Source: UBA4636 sp963650915 (GTDB lineage Bacteria; Bacillota; Clostridia; Christensenellales; Borkfalkiaceae). Taken from it: DNA of 64,000 nucleotides. Below are positions 1-8,528 of the stretch, one piece after another. Under the pieces are notes generated by a model that was not told the origin of the DNA, did not search any database, and was given only the letters and a program-made list of their open reading frames with translations. The position numbers and the translations under genes are program-made. How positions within the stretch are numbered: position 1 is the stretch's first letter; each line of letters starts with the position of its first letter. Location of the stretch: NCBI GenBank assembly GCA_963650915.1, contig CAVJMJ010000013.1, forward strand, positions 10,591-74,590, written 5' to 3'.

Positions 1-2
1 AC

Positions 3-665
3 GGGCTACGTTTATGGATTTGCACAAACGAACCTGAAATTTGCAACTTTATTACAAATGATCTGAACGGCAAAGATATGTCAATTGAAAAATGCGATAA
101 GTGTAAAGACGGATATTTGATTGTAAAAAAAGGAAATAACGGACCTGTTTTAGGTTGCACAAATTATAAATCGGACGGCACGGGTTGTGACCGATTGATG
201 TCATACGACTATTATAAGCGTTGGTTGACAGAGGGCTTTGAGGTAGATGTTTCAATTGATAAACCTTCCTATCGACAAGCCACGGTACAAGAGATCCCTG
301 TTATTTCACAACAAAAAGCAAGCGATGTAAAAACAGAACGCAAAAAAGCAGAAGTTCATACAGTCGAACATTCCTATCGTTTTATAGAAAAAGACGGATT
401 CTCGGTAGTCGTGGATAATGACGGAGAATTGATAACTGATATGGCGTTATTGCAATATTTACGCAATGTTCGTACAAAAATAGCAAAACAAGAAAATCAC
501 CCGGCTTATACTATTATCGGCAATAAAGGACTGGTTAGTCTTGCCACTTATCGTCCGACTTCTAAAGAAGAATTTATGCAATTATACGGTTTAGGCGAAA
601 CGCTCTATAATTCTTACGGACATATTTTTATAAATGCAGTAAAAGAGTATCAAAAACGCACTTAA
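3..665 (+). CDS. C-terminal part of a UvrD-like DNA helicase (topoisomerase-type zinc finger plus HRDC)
   Basis: The frame is open from the first bases of the window, so the gene begins upstream. The first residues (LWICTNEPEI) resemble the end of a UvrD/Rep helicase core, where motif VI is followed by ..K.LWI. Next comes a Cys-rich module near CDKC...GC...C that fits the zinc finger of topoisomerase I C-termini, then a basic linker. The last ~75 residues (MALLQYLRNVRTKIA...LYGLGETLYNSYG) have the pattern of an HRDC nucleic-acid-binding domain. This combination is known in SF1 helicases of Bacillota. An internal ATG at 78 is probably not the true start, because the reading frame continues upstream of it. 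Function: ATP-dependent DNA unwinding in repair, inferred because the motor domain lies outside the window. Confidence 0.72.
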   Translation, partial: GLRLWICTNEPEICNFITNDLNGKDMSIEKCDKCKDGYLIVKKGNNGPVLGCTNYKSDGTGCDRLMSYDYYKRWLTEGFEVDVSIDKPSYRQATVQEIPVISQQKASDVKTERKKAEVHTVEHSYRFIEKDGFSVVVDNDGELITDMALLQYLRNVRTKIAKQENHPAYTIIGNKGLVSLATYRPTSKEEFMQLYGLGETLYNSYGHIFINAVKEYQKRT

Positions 666-806
666 AACGTGGTGTAATGTGACTCAAATAGCGAAAAAAG
701 TAATTTTAACACACCTACCGACCTTGCCGAATTTAAGGGTGCAATCACGGAGTGCTTATACAAATCGGCTAAGCGAAACAACGAAAGTGAAAAACAAAGA
801 AACGTA

Positions 807-849
807 GCAAGCGGGTAAGCGGTTGAAGAATCGTTTACCCGCTTGCTTT
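807..849 (+). terminator. Rho-independent terminator-like hairpin
   Basis: The arms GCAAGCGGGTAA and TTACCCGCTTGC pair over 12 bp around a ~16-nt loop and are followed by TTTACT. It would end transcription coming from the helicase or the decayed fragment behind it. Confidence 0.65.
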
Positions 850-966
850 ACTATTCTCTTTCGCAATTACACTTGACGCAAGAGGAGTTTGGCAAATGTC
901 GGTCGGACTACTGCTTGATTTGTGGGAGTGCCGTAAGCAATATAACGGAATGGCAAAACCGAAAAG

Positions 967-1035
967 GTAAGTGATTATAGACGACATAACGGTAAGTGTT
1001 TATTGACGACAGAATGACAAATGTTTATTGACGAC
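967..1035. repeat. Three 25-bp-spaced direct repeats upstream of the Bro-N gene
   Basis: Imperfect copies of GTAAGTGTTTATTGACGAC start at 967, 992 and 1017, a regular 25-bp period that ends 45 bp before the -35 box of the next gene. They could be repressor sites, the end of a lost IS21-like element (known for multiple terminal repeats), or a small tandem duplication. Confidence 0.6.
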
Positions 1036-1079
1036 GTTTTGCCGAAAGGGAAAGGGAATCTAAAAGCCGACCTAAAACC

Positions 1080-1108
1080 TTGAAAAATGCAAAAATTTGT
1101 GGTATAAT
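1080..1108 (+). promoter_or_regulatory. Sigma-A promoter of the Bro-N gene
   Basis: TTGAAA at 1080-1085 and TATAAT at 1103-1108 are separated by 17 bp. Transcription would start near 1115, which rules out an ATG at 1097 and supports the start at 1139. Confidence 0.8.
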
Positions 1109-1138
1109 ATTGTCAATCAAATGGTTCGGGAGCGTTAT

Positions 1139-1984
1139 ATGGAAAACAAAATCAAAGTTTTTGAGAATAGAGAGGTCAGAACTCTTTGGAACGCCGAGGA
1201 AGAAGAATGGTATTTTTCCGTTATTGATATTGTCGGTGTTCTGACGAACAGCGATTATCAAGTGGCGAGAAATTATTGGAAGGTTTTACGCAAACGGCTT
1301 TCGGATGAAGGAAGTGAACTGGTTACAAATTGTAACCGGTTGAAAATGAAAGCGTCCGACGGAAAAATGCGAGAAACCGATTGCCTCGACACAAAAGGCG
1401 TTTTGCGTCTTGTTCAGTCGATTCCGTCACCGAAAGCAGAGCCTTTCAAAATGTGGCTTGCGAAAGTGGGAAGCGAAAGACTTGACGAAATAGCCGATCC
1501 CGAAAAGGCAATACTTCGCGGTGCGGATTATTATAGGGCAAAAGGCTATACGGAAGGTTGGATAAATCAAAGACTTCAAACCATAGAAATGCGTAAAAAG
1601 CTGACCGACGAATGGAAAGAACGAGGTGTAGAAGAAGGTAAAGAATACGCAATCTTAACCGATGAAATGACCAAGGCTTGGAGCGGAATGTCCGTCAAAG
1701 AATACAAAGAACTCAAAGGCTTGAAGAAAGAAAACCCGAGAGATAATATGACGGATATCGAACTCGTTTTGAATATGCTTGCCGAAGTTACGACAACAAC
1801 GATTTCCAAGCAGGAGTCCCCTACAACTTTTAGCGAAAACAAATCGATTGCTCGGCGAGGGGGAAGAGTCGCAAGCGTTGCAAAGCAAGAATATGAAGAA
1901 GCAACCGGGACAAAAGCAATCTCGCCTCTTAACGCAACAGATAAACCGGCTTTAGAGGTTAGGAAGAACGAAGACGAAGAATAA
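1139..1984 (+). CDS. Bro-N family phage antirepressor-like protein
   Basis: The 281-aa product begins MENKIKVFEN with an N-terminal Bro-N type domain (about residues 5-115: IRTLWN..EEWYFSVIDIVGVLT.S, then DTKGVLRLVQSIPSPKAEPFKMWLAKVG). Its C-terminal part carries the conserved WINQRLQ..RKKLTDEW and EYAILTDEMTKAWSGM blocks seen in widespread gut Bacteroidota and Bacillota Bro proteins. Such proteins bind DNA; phage relatives act as antirepressors. The start at 1139 is chosen over 1097 because the promoter -10 overlaps 1097 and the homologous copy at 14610 starts with the same residues. A second, frameshifted copy lies at 14610-15447. No phage structural gene is intact nearby, so the present role is unknown. 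Confidence 0.85.
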   Translation: MENKIKVFENREVRTLWNAEEEEWYFSVIDIVGVLTNSDYQVARNYWKVLRKRLSDEGSELVTNCNRLKMKASDGKMRETDCLDTKGVLRLVQSIPSPKAEPFKMWLAKVGSERLDEIADPEKAILRGADYYRAKGYTEGWINQRLQTIEMRKKLTDEWKERGVEEGKEYAILTDEMTKAWSGMSVKEYKELKGLKKENPRDNMTDIELVLNMLAEVTTTTISKQESPTTFSENKSIARRGGRVASVAKQEYEEATGTKAISPLNATDKPALEVRKNEDEE

Positions 1985-1985
1985 G

Positions 1986-2105
1986 ATGTTGACGCTTGAG
2001 GAAATAACGAAACAAGAGTTTGATTCTATGATGACAAAAAGTTACGAAGAAGATATAAACGATAAAGGAATCGATGCTAAAATTATTTTTTCAAAGTTAA
2101 AGTGA
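1986..2105 (+). CDS. Small protein resembling the C-terminal part of RelB/DinJ-type antitoxins
   Basis: A 39-codon frame (MLTLEEITKQEFDSMMTKSYEEDI...) starts one base after the Bro-N stop codon. Its pattern (EFDSMMTKSYEED......AKIIFSKLK) is like the C-terminal half of RelB/DinJ antitoxins, where a short F-x-x-x-x-x-K-x-Y-E-D helix precedes the toxin-binding tail. No toxin gene follows. It may be a truncated remnant rather than a working gene. The assignment is tentative and rests on pattern recall alone. Confidence 0.35.
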   Translation: MLTLEEITKQEFDSMMTKSYEEDINDKGIDAKIIFSKLK

Positions 2106-2169
2106 AAAATGAACAGCGTTAAAAAGGAGAACAAACTCCAAGACTAAAATATAATTCCGCTTATATATG

Positions 2170-2200
2170 AAGCATCTACTGAAATGGTAGGTGCTTTTAT
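2170..2200 (+). terminator. Terminator-like hairpin after the Bro-N unit
   Basis: AGCATCTAC and GTAGGTGCT pair over 9 bp (one G-T wobble) around a short loop and are followed by TTTATTAT. Confidence 0.6.
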
Positions 2201-2278
2201 TATGTCGAAAACGAGGGGTGATAATTTATGTATGGCAACGGATAATTTCGGCTTAAAAATAGGGTTTGAGGGCGAATA

Positions 2279-3784
2279 ATGGTTATAGTTGCCGTTTGCC
2301 GAGGTAAATCAGGCATCGGCGTTCGGTATAATTATCGTGTAGCGGTAAAAAATAATTATATGATAAAAACTAACTATTTGATAAAGACTAACTATACGAT
2401 AAAGAAAATCGCGTGCCTATTTGCGGTGGTTGTTTTTGCGGTGGTCGTTTGTTTTGCACAGATTTTTACGTCGGCAAGCAAAGTAAAAGCGAAGGCAACA
2501 AGCGAAGCGACAGTGTATACATCGGCGGAAAAGGAAGTATCTGTAAGGAAAAAAAGTGAGGTAAAAGCAGTTACGGGAGAAAACGGAGCGATGGCGTATA
2601 CGTCGGCAAACGGAGTAAAAGCGAAAACGACGGAAAACAAGGGGACAGTGTATACGGGGACAACAGAAGTAAAAACGAATGTGGCGGAAAACGAAGAGAC
2701 GGCGTATACGGAAATATCAGAGGGGATAACGTATGCATCGGCAAACGAAGTAAAAGCAGTTACGGCGGAAAACGAAGAAAAAGAGAGGGTGGTTATAAAC
2801 ATCGAGGCGGGGGAAGAAACCTTTTGTTTTGACGAGCCGTTTTGCACGGTTTACGGCGAGGGTATGTTCGACGTACAAAAAATCGTGGATTACGTTGCTA
2901 AAAAGACTTACGTAAAGCCGAAAAACGCCGAATTTTACATCGAGGGCGGAAAAATAAAGATTGCGTCGGAAAAAGATGGCAAAAAAATCGACGAAGAAAA
3001 ACTTTTTAACGACGTTACCTCTTGCGTTTCTGCGGGAGGAGGATGGGTTTCGGCAAAGTTTTTTACCGTCAAGCCCGATTACGAAGTCAAAGACCTTGTC
3101 GGCAACGACAAGTTGAGGGCTGAATTTTCGACTTTCGTTTCGGGAAGTCTCGAAAGGCTTTACAACGTTTGGCTTGCCACCGAGTGCGTAAGCGAAGTCA
3201 CGGTGTATCCGAACGAAATTTTTTCGTTTAACGACGTAGTGGGTAAGCGCACCGAAGAGAGGGGGTATAAAAACGCAAAAGTCATTGTGGGCGGAAAGTT
3301 CGTGGACGGCGTGGGCGGCGGAGTTTGTCAGGTTTCGACCACTTTGTATAACGCCGCGCTTTTGTCGGGACTTGAAATTTCCGAACAGCACAGGCATACG
3401 CTTGCCGTAAGTTACGTCGAAAAATCTTTCGACGCCATGGTAAGTTACGGTTACGCCGATTTGAAAATAAAAAACACGACGGGTGCGCCGATTTTTATAG
3501 CGGGCAATCTTAACGGGCGCAAGCTTGAATTTACCGTCTACGGAAAAATACAGACGAGAAAAATCGAAAGGCAATCAGTCGTGTCTAAAATTTACGAGCC
3601 GATGGTTACGACGGTTGAATCGGAAAGTTTAAAGCAAGGGGAAAGCAAAATTTTGGTAGCCCCAAAAAAAGGATACGAAAGCCAAGGGTACCTAATAATT
3701 ACCGAAAACGGCGAAAAAACCAAAGTGTTTTTAAGGTGTGACGAGTATAAAAAAGTGGACGGCGTAATAGAGGTCGGCAAATGA
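2279..3784 (+). CDS. VanW-domain envelope protein with repeat-rich N-terminal linker
   Basis: 501 aa. GAGGG lies 6 nt before the ATG at 2279 and supports that start. A ~40-residue basic cytoplasmic segment with a threefold NY-x-IKT repeat precedes one membrane helix (about residues 42-66). Residues ~70-165 are low complexity, built from repeated TSA..VKA..ENE.TVYT units. The C-terminal half has a VanW domain with FSFNDVVGKRT and GGGVCQVSTTLYNAALLSGL, the hallmark VanW motif, then a G5-like tail (QGYLIITENGEKTK). VanW proteins are thought to act outside the membrane on the cell wall; their exact role, including in vancomycin-resistance loci, is unresolved. The stop overlaps the start of the cardiolipin-synthase-like gene by 4 nt (ATGA), so the two are probably translated together. 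Confidence 0.86.
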   Translation: MVIVAVCRGKSGIGVRYNYRVAVKNNYMIKTNYLIKTNYTIKKIACLFAVVVFAVVVCFAQIFTSASKVKAKATSEATVYTSAEKEVSVRKKSEVKAVTGENGAMAYTSANGVKAKTTENKGTVYTGTTEVKTNVAENEETAYTEISEGITYASANEVKAVTAENEEKERVVINIEAGEETFCFDEPFCTVYGEGMFDVQKIVDYVAKKTYVKPKNAEFYIEGGKIKIASEKDGKKIDEEKLFNDVTSCVSAGGGWVSAKFFTVKPDYEVKDLVGNDKLRAEFSTFVSGSLERLYNVWLATECVSEVTVYPNEIFSFNDVVGKRTEERGYKNAKVIVGGKFVDGVGGGVCQVSTTLYNAALLSGLEISEQHRHTLAVSYVEKSFDAMVSYGYADLKIKNTTGAPIFIAGNLNGRKLEFTVYGKIQTRKIERQSVVSKIYEPMVTTVESESLKQGESKILVAPKKGYESQGYLIITENGEKTKVFLRCDEYKKVDGVIEVGK

Positions 3785-5127
3785 CGATAAAGCAAGAAAA
3801 AATCGTAAGATATTTTTTGTGTGCGATATTTAGCCTTTTTACCGTTATTTGTTTAAGCCTTTTCCTTGCCGAGATAAACCGCATTACGAAGAGCGGAATT
3901 TTAGGGTATGCCGTCGCAACATGCGTTACGGCGGTAATAACTTTAATGGTTTCGCCGTCGGCGGAAAAATGCGCGTTAAGGCTGATTGTGCTTATTCTTA
4001 TACCGTACGGCGGAATCGTTATCAACGTTTTTTCGGCGTTAAAGCGAAAAGAAAAAAGATTGCAAAATTCCGAAAAAGTCCGCCTATGGGTCGATAAACG
4101 GCAATTTATTAAAGAAAGCAAGGAAGATTTCGAGTGTTTTTTTACAGGCGAAAAATACTTTGCCGATTTAATTTCGGAATTAAAAAACGCAAAGCAAGAA
4201 GTGCTTATTTTTTCATATATTTTTACCTTCGGCAAAGCGTCTACCATACTTTTAAACAAGATTTTCTCGCTTTTAAATAGGGGAGTGAAAGTTACGATAG
4301 GCGTCGACTATTTCGGTTCGGGCGACGTTAGGAAAAACGAAACCGTGCAATCGCTAAAAAAAGAGGGACTGAAAGTCATCGTAAAAAACAAGCCGTTTTT
4401 ATTTTTGCTTGCAAACGACAACAGACGGGTGCATGCAAAAACGGTGATTATAGACAAAAAAATCGTCTATCTTTCTTCTTCTAACATAGATGATAAATCG
4501 ATTTTTGAGGATATAAATTACTCGGTTAAAATTAAAGGCGAGGTAAGCGAAATTTACAACGAGTACGCTTGGCTTTTTAACCTGTCCAAAGTTTTTGAAA
4601 AGAAAACAGACAGTTTTTTTCCGTTGCTTTCGAAAGGAAACATACAAAATGACGGCTTATACGTCGATTTTATTTTAAAAGCGCAAAGGGATATAAAAAT
4701 AGTTACGCCCTATCTGTCCTTTAACGGCGAACTCGAAAAGGCTATTAAACGAAAACTTTTATCGGGCGTGAAAATGACCGTGATATTGCCATCCCCTCGT
4801 TATCCTTCGAAAATAGACCCCGTATCAGAATATTACTCTCGTGTGCTTTGTTCTTTAGGGGTAAAAGTGCTTTACGAAAGCGGTAATTTTCTTCATTCGA
4901 AAATGATTATAATCGACGATTTTTTTGCCGTTTTAGGCTCGAATAACTTTGATATGCGCTCGGGCTACGCAACCGAAACGATGCTTTTAACCGTCGATAA
5001 CGGGCTTATAGCCCCCCTTTTAAGAAATTTTAATTATTTAAAAGATAACGCATACCCTATAAACAAAAAAACGAGAACGGGTAAATTTTTAGGTAAACTT
5101 TACTCCGTTATAGCACCGCTCGTTTAG
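3781..5127 (+). CDS. cls: Cardiolipin synthase-like phospholipase D family protein
   Basis: 448 aa. Two N-terminal hydrophobic segments (about residues 10-32 and 35-55, plus a GGIVINVF stretch) precede two PLD/HKD domains. The first is HAKTVIIDKKIVYLSSSN and the second HSKMIIIDDFFAVLGSNN, both matching HxKxxxxD(x)6[GS]S. Cardiolipin synthases of this type condense two phosphatidylglycerol molecules into cardiolipin at the inner leaflet. Length and domain order fit the family. It overlaps the VanW gene by 4 nt, which suggests a two-gene envelope operon. A different phosphatidyl-transfer specificity cannot be excluded. Confidence 0.88.
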   Translation: MTIKQEKIVRYFLCAIFSLFTVICLSLFLAEINRITKSGILGYAVATCVTAVITLMVSPSAEKCALRLIVLILIPYGGIVINVFSALKRKEKRLQNSEKVRLWVDKRQFIKESKEDFECFFTGEKYFADLISELKNAKQEVLIFSYIFTFGKASTILLNKIFSLLNRGVKVTIGVDYFGSGDVRKNETVQSLKKEGLKVIVKNKPFLFLLANDNRRVHAKTVIIDKKIVYLSSSNIDDKSIFEDINYSVKIKGEVSEIYNEYAWLFNLSKVFEKKTDSFFPLLSKGNIQNDGLYVDFILKAQRDIKIVTPYLSFNGELEKAIKRKLLSGVKMTVILPSPRYPSKIDPVSEYYSRVLCSLGVKVLYESGNFLHSKMIIIDDFFAVLGSNNFDMRSGYATETMLLTVDNGLIAPLLRNFNYLKDNAYPINKKTRTGKFLGKLYSVIAPLV

Positions 5128-5154
5128 CATAAACCGAAAAGGCAATAAAAACGA

Positions 5155-5183
5155 TTGACATCACGGTCTTTTTATTCTATAAT
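5155..5183 (+). promoter_or_regulatory. Consensus sigma-A promoter
   Basis: TTGACA at 5155-5160 and TATAAT at 5178-5183 with a 17-bp spacer, both perfect matches. It should drive the membrane-protein gene that follows strongly. Confidence 0.88.
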
Positions 5184-5262
5184 TTAGTAACGTTATTATC
5201 CTAACGCCCGATCGGTGCTTTTTACTACCTACGATCGGCAATATTTAAAAAGGCGACTTTAT

Positions 5263-5901
5263 ATGAAACAATTTTATCCTAACGTTGCGTTTAACAAGTC
5301 AAAGAGAGTTAAATACCTCGTTCTTTACAGTTTATTGATCGTTATTTTCGGCGGAGCGGCTGCGGCGTGCTTTTTGTCAGGGAATCAAATGGTTTCCACC
5401 CTCGGAATGTTTTGCATATTCTTTATTTTGATTTTTGCCGTGCTTATTCCTTCGGTATTTACCGGTAACCCCGTAAAACCCGGTCCGGTTATAGAAATCG
5501 ACGGGCAAAAAGTAAAATTCAATCAAAAAGAAGAGGTAAAAGTTAGCGATATAGTCGCCGTTTCGGTTAATATAGAAGTTCCGAAAGACGGCAATACTAA
5601 GGAGGAAATGTATCAAAACCTTCAAAAAATCGCTTCCGTAAGACCGACCGAACCCGTTTTCGGTACTTGCGACGTCGTTTGTTTGGACGCTAAAAAACGG
5701 GAAACACCCAAGTATAACTACGTTGAGGACTGCCTCGGTGCTTTGGAAGCCTTGGTGGAAGCCGGCGTCAAAAAATACAGAATAGTTTATTCCATGAAGC
5801 GTCTTAACTGCGTGGCAACTTTCAGGCTCAACTTTACGCCGTCCGGCAACAGCGAATACGACGCTTTGTCCGAAACGGAAAGAATGAAACAACTTATTTA
5901 G
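5263..5901 (+). CDS. Two-helix membrane protein of unknown function
   Basis: 212 aa from the ATG at 5263, preceded by AAAGGCGA at a good distance. An upstream in-frame GTG at 5215 has no SD. After a short basic N-terminus come two membrane helices (YLVLYSLLIVIFGGAAAACFL and a second at LGMFCIFFILIFAVLIPSVF). A ~140-residue soluble domain (VIEIDGQKVKFNQKEEVKVSDIVAVSVNIEV...) follows, probably cytoplasmic. The pattern resembles small PH-like YdbT/YcxB-type membrane proteins, but I do not recognise a named family. It is a single-gene unit under a strong promoter. Confidence 0.7.
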   Translation: MKQFYPNVAFNKSKRVKYLVLYSLLIVIFGGAAAACFLSGNQMVSTLGMFCIFFILIFAVLIPSVFTGNPVKPGPVIEIDGQKVKFNQKEEVKVSDIVAVSVNIEVPKDGNTKEEMYQNLQKIASVRPTEPVFGTCDVVCLDAKKRETPKYNYVEDCLGALEALVEAGVKKYRIVYSMKRLNCVATFRLNFTPSGNSEYDALSETERMKQLI

Positions 5902-6523
5902 CTTGACGATTTTTCAAAGTTTGGTTAAGCACGATTTTAAAATTTAATTAACGGTTGAAACTTTTTTTGCATCGGCACGTTACCGTTTTGTAGTTTATCG
6001 CGTGCGGTACGGAATATTTTTTAAAGTTAGGTTTGTAAAATTACCCGCAAATTCGGTTTCAAACGACATTTAAACCAAAAAAATTCGGCAACGAAATCTA
6101 AAAAACCATAAAAAATTGCCGACGAATGCGTAGGCGAAGTTAGTAAAATTTATATAATATCGAAACCGAAGTTAAAAACTTGAAGTAAAAAATATCGAAG
6201 TAAAAAATTTCAAAGTTAAAAACTTTTCGGGCAAACAAAAAAATCTCTCGCAAATAAGCGGGAGATTTTTTTGTTGATTTACAGGCTTTTAAACCGGTAA
6301 AATTTAAATTGAATAAGTTTTATGCATACGAGTTTACGATGCCCGTAAAGTTTTTAGGCTTTCGGATTATGGCGTTACGCAGTCGAAATTTTTAAACCGT
6401 TCGCAATAAGTCACGCATTAGCGGGAAGCCGTTAGCAGGTAGCCGTTAGCCGGTAGCGGGTTACGTTCTAAGTCGAAAGTTATAAGTTATAAGTCGATTA
6501 CAGATTTATAATTTTTTTGATTT
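5902..6523. other. 622-bp gene-free region between convergent genes
   Basis: No coding frame. It contains a strong bidirectional terminator (6238-6273), a cluster of AAAAACTT/AAGTTAAAAA half repeats at about 6170-6228, and a short block of AGCCGTTAGC repeats at about 6420-6464. Nothing resembles a known RNA gene. Confidence 0.6.
6238..6273. terminator. Bidirectional terminator
   Basis: AAAATCTCTCGC and GCGGGAGATTTTTTT pair around a 6-nt loop. There is an A-run on one side and a T-run on the other, so it can serve both the upstream plus-strand gene and the minus-strand LRR gene. Confidence 0.8.
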
Positions 6524-8260
6524 TTACCAAGGTGTCGGCACGCCGTCGACGTATCTCCAAGACAGGTAACTATCATTTGCGGTTTCCGAATACACGTAAT
6601 GTTTTGCACTATGATAAGCGGCAGTTACCGTCGAGGCTAATTCGGCGCCGTCCGGGTCGGTATTATCCTTTTCTATTGCGTTAAAATCTTCAAAAGAACA
6701 ATTATAGTAGAGTGACTTGCAATTGTTAGAAAATGCTATGAAAGAAAGGTTTAACTTTTTCAAAGACTTCGGAAGAACCATATATTCCAAAGCGTAGCAT
6801 TGACCGAAAGCGGCGTATCCTATTTCGGTTACGCTGTCGGGAATAACTACGGACTTAAGGGCTTCGCAATCAAGAAAAACACCGGATTCGATTTTTGTTA
6901 AATTCGAAGGCAATTTTACGGAAGACAGATTTTTGTCTTGTAAGAAACAGAACAAACCGATGGTTTCGAGGGTGTCGGGAAGATTTATTTCCGTTAACTT
7001 CGAACAATTTTCAAAAGCGTAATTGCCGATGGTCGTTAAGCCGTTAGGGATGGTTAAAGTTTCTATACTCGAACAACTTGCGAAAGCGTAATCGTCTATT
7101 TCGGCTACGCTGTCGGGTATGGTTATTTCGGTAAGCGCACTACATTCGTAAAAGGAAGAATTGTACAGTTTTTTCGTTCCTTCGGGTATTTTTACCGATT
7201 CGAGCGCACTGCATCCGTAGAAAACTCCTTCGCCCAAAAGATATGCGTCGTTGGTATAATTGAGCGTTTTTAATTTCGAGCAACCGTAAAAAGCGGCACT
7301 TGCAAATTTGGTTACCGTTTCGGGTACGGTGTACTCGGTTACTTCTTTATCGTTTACCGAATATAAAAGGTTGCCTATAACGAGTTCGGTGCCGACTGCA
7401 TTGGTAACTATCGGGGTGTCTTTAAAAACGTCTTTTCCGAAATAGTCAAGGTCGGTAGACAGTTCGACGGTCGTAAGCGATTGGCAATTGTAAAAAGCCA
7501 GCCTGCCGACGGAAGTTACCTTTTGAAGATTGATGCTTTGAAGCCTCGTGCAAGAATAAAAACCGCCTACACCTATTTCGGTAACGGTATCGGGGAGTTT
7601 TACGTCTTTAATCGTCGTGCAGTAGGCAAAAGCAAGTTTATTTATCTTTTTCAGATATTTAGGAAGCCTGAAACTCGTCGTAACGTTATTGCAACCTACA
7701 CCCGTTGAGGGGTTGACTACTCCGCCGTCGTTTACGAAAAAGCCGTTTTCGCTTATTTCTTCTACGGGTAAGCCGTTGTAATAGTCGGGCATTACGATTT
7801 TCCCGGCAAGTTGCTCTTTATCCATGGCGTAGCTTGATACCGAGTAGTATTTTTCGTCGTCGGATAGTTGGAAAACCAGGACGTCGGAAACTTTTTCGGC
7901 AAACAAAACGGGTTTGTTCTCGTCGGAATCCCTCGTGGTAACGCCGTTCCCGATTGCCTTAATGTATACCCTCGAATAAGCCCCTTCAGTCATAAGTTCG
8001 GTAGCGTTTAAGGGTGCCGTTTTCGCCTCCGCCGTTTTACCGTCGACGGTTATGGAGTACTTTTCCGCGCCTTCGACGGCGTCCCAATACAAAAAGTACT
8101 CCGTTCCGCTTTTTCTGTGGCTAATCTCCAAACTTACGTTTATCGGCATATCAAGCTTTTTTGCAAGCGAAGTGTTGGTGCATGCGCTAAATGCCATCGA
8201 CAATGCGCACAGTGCGGAAAGTGCAAATATTAAAATTAAAGTCTTTTTAAGTTTAGTCAT
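6524..8260 (-). CDS. BspA-type leucine-rich repeat lipoprotein
   Basis: 578 aa. The signal peptide ends in a lipobox (MAFSAC, Cys about residue 27), so the mature protein should be lipid-anchored outside the membrane. After a fibronectin-like stretch (LYWDAVEGAEKYSITVDGK) come at least ten LRR_5/BspA repeats of the form ...IGxYAFxxCSxLxxIxLPdxLxxIG. These treponemal/Bacteroides-type LRRs bind host or other surface proteins in characterised cases. No sortase signal. Monocistronic on the minus strand. The binding partner is unknown. Confidence 0.88.
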   Translation of the reverse strand: MTKLKKTLILIFALSALCALSMAFSACTNTSLAKKLDMPINVSLEISHRKSGTEYFLYWDAVEGAEKYSITVDGKTAEAKTAPLNATELMTEGAYSRVYIKAIGNGVTTRDSDENKPVLFAEKVSDVLVFQLSDDEKYYSVSSYAMDKEQLAGKIVMPDYYNGLPVEEISENGFFVNDGGVVNPSTGVGCNNVTTSFRLPKYLKKINKLAFAYCTTIKDVKLPDTVTEIGVGGFYSCTRLQSINLQKVTSVGRLAFYNCQSLTTVELSTDLDYFGKDVFKDTPIVTNAVGTELVIGNLLYSVNDKEVTEYTVPETVTKFASAAFYGCSKLKTLNYTNDAYLLGEGVFYGCSALESVKIPEGTKKLYNSSFYECSALTEITIPDSVAEIDDYAFASCSSIETLTIPNGLTTIGNYAFENCSKLTEINLPDTLETIGLFCFLQDKNLSSVKLPSNLTKIESGVFLDCEALKSVVIPDSVTEIGYAAFGQCYALEYMVLPKSLKKLNLSFIAFSNNCKSLYYNCSFEDFNAIEKDNTDPDGAELASTVTAAYHSAKHYVYSETANDSYLSWRYVDGVPTPW

Positions 8261-8473
8261 TTTTTTATTACTCTTGATTTATTTCTCTCGATAAGTCGTT
8301 TTTTTGAAAAGTTTACGCACGAACGAACGTGTTTTGCGTACTTTAAGTATAAAGATTACTTAATGCAATAGTTATTATAGCACAGTAATTTTAAATTTGC
8401 AAACACTTGTTTGTGTTTATAGTACACTTTACGCCGATAAAATTAAATTTTTACAAAAAAACGACGGCAACGC

Positions 8474-8502
8474 TTGTGTTTTGCCCTAAATCGTTGTAAA
8501 AT
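8474..8502 (+). promoter_or_regulatory. Probable promoter of the flavin reductase gene
   Basis: TTGTGT at 8474-8479 and TAAAAT at 8497-8502, 17 bp apart, followed 12 nt on by a consensus AAGGAGG. Confidence 0.6.
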
Positions 8503-8528
8503 ATAGACAATTACAAGGAGGTTTTAGT

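Larger units (their letters stand above)
666..1079. other. Non-coding stretch with decayed phage-like fragments
   Basis: No intact gene. In the helicase frame, codons from 678 to 818 stay open (..TDLAEFKGAITECLYKSAKRN..) without a start and look like the tail of a lost gene. Around 868-968 two overlapping frames together read LTQEEF / QMSVGLLLDLWECRKQ / NGMAKPKR, which resembles the short tail-assembly proteins of Firmicutes phages broken by a frameshift. This is an inference from pattern alone. The Bro-N antirepressor gene that follows supports a prophage-remnant origin. Confidence 0.35.

Noticed and set aside
2717..3574. 285-codon minus-strand frame
   Set aside because: Shadow of the VanW gene.
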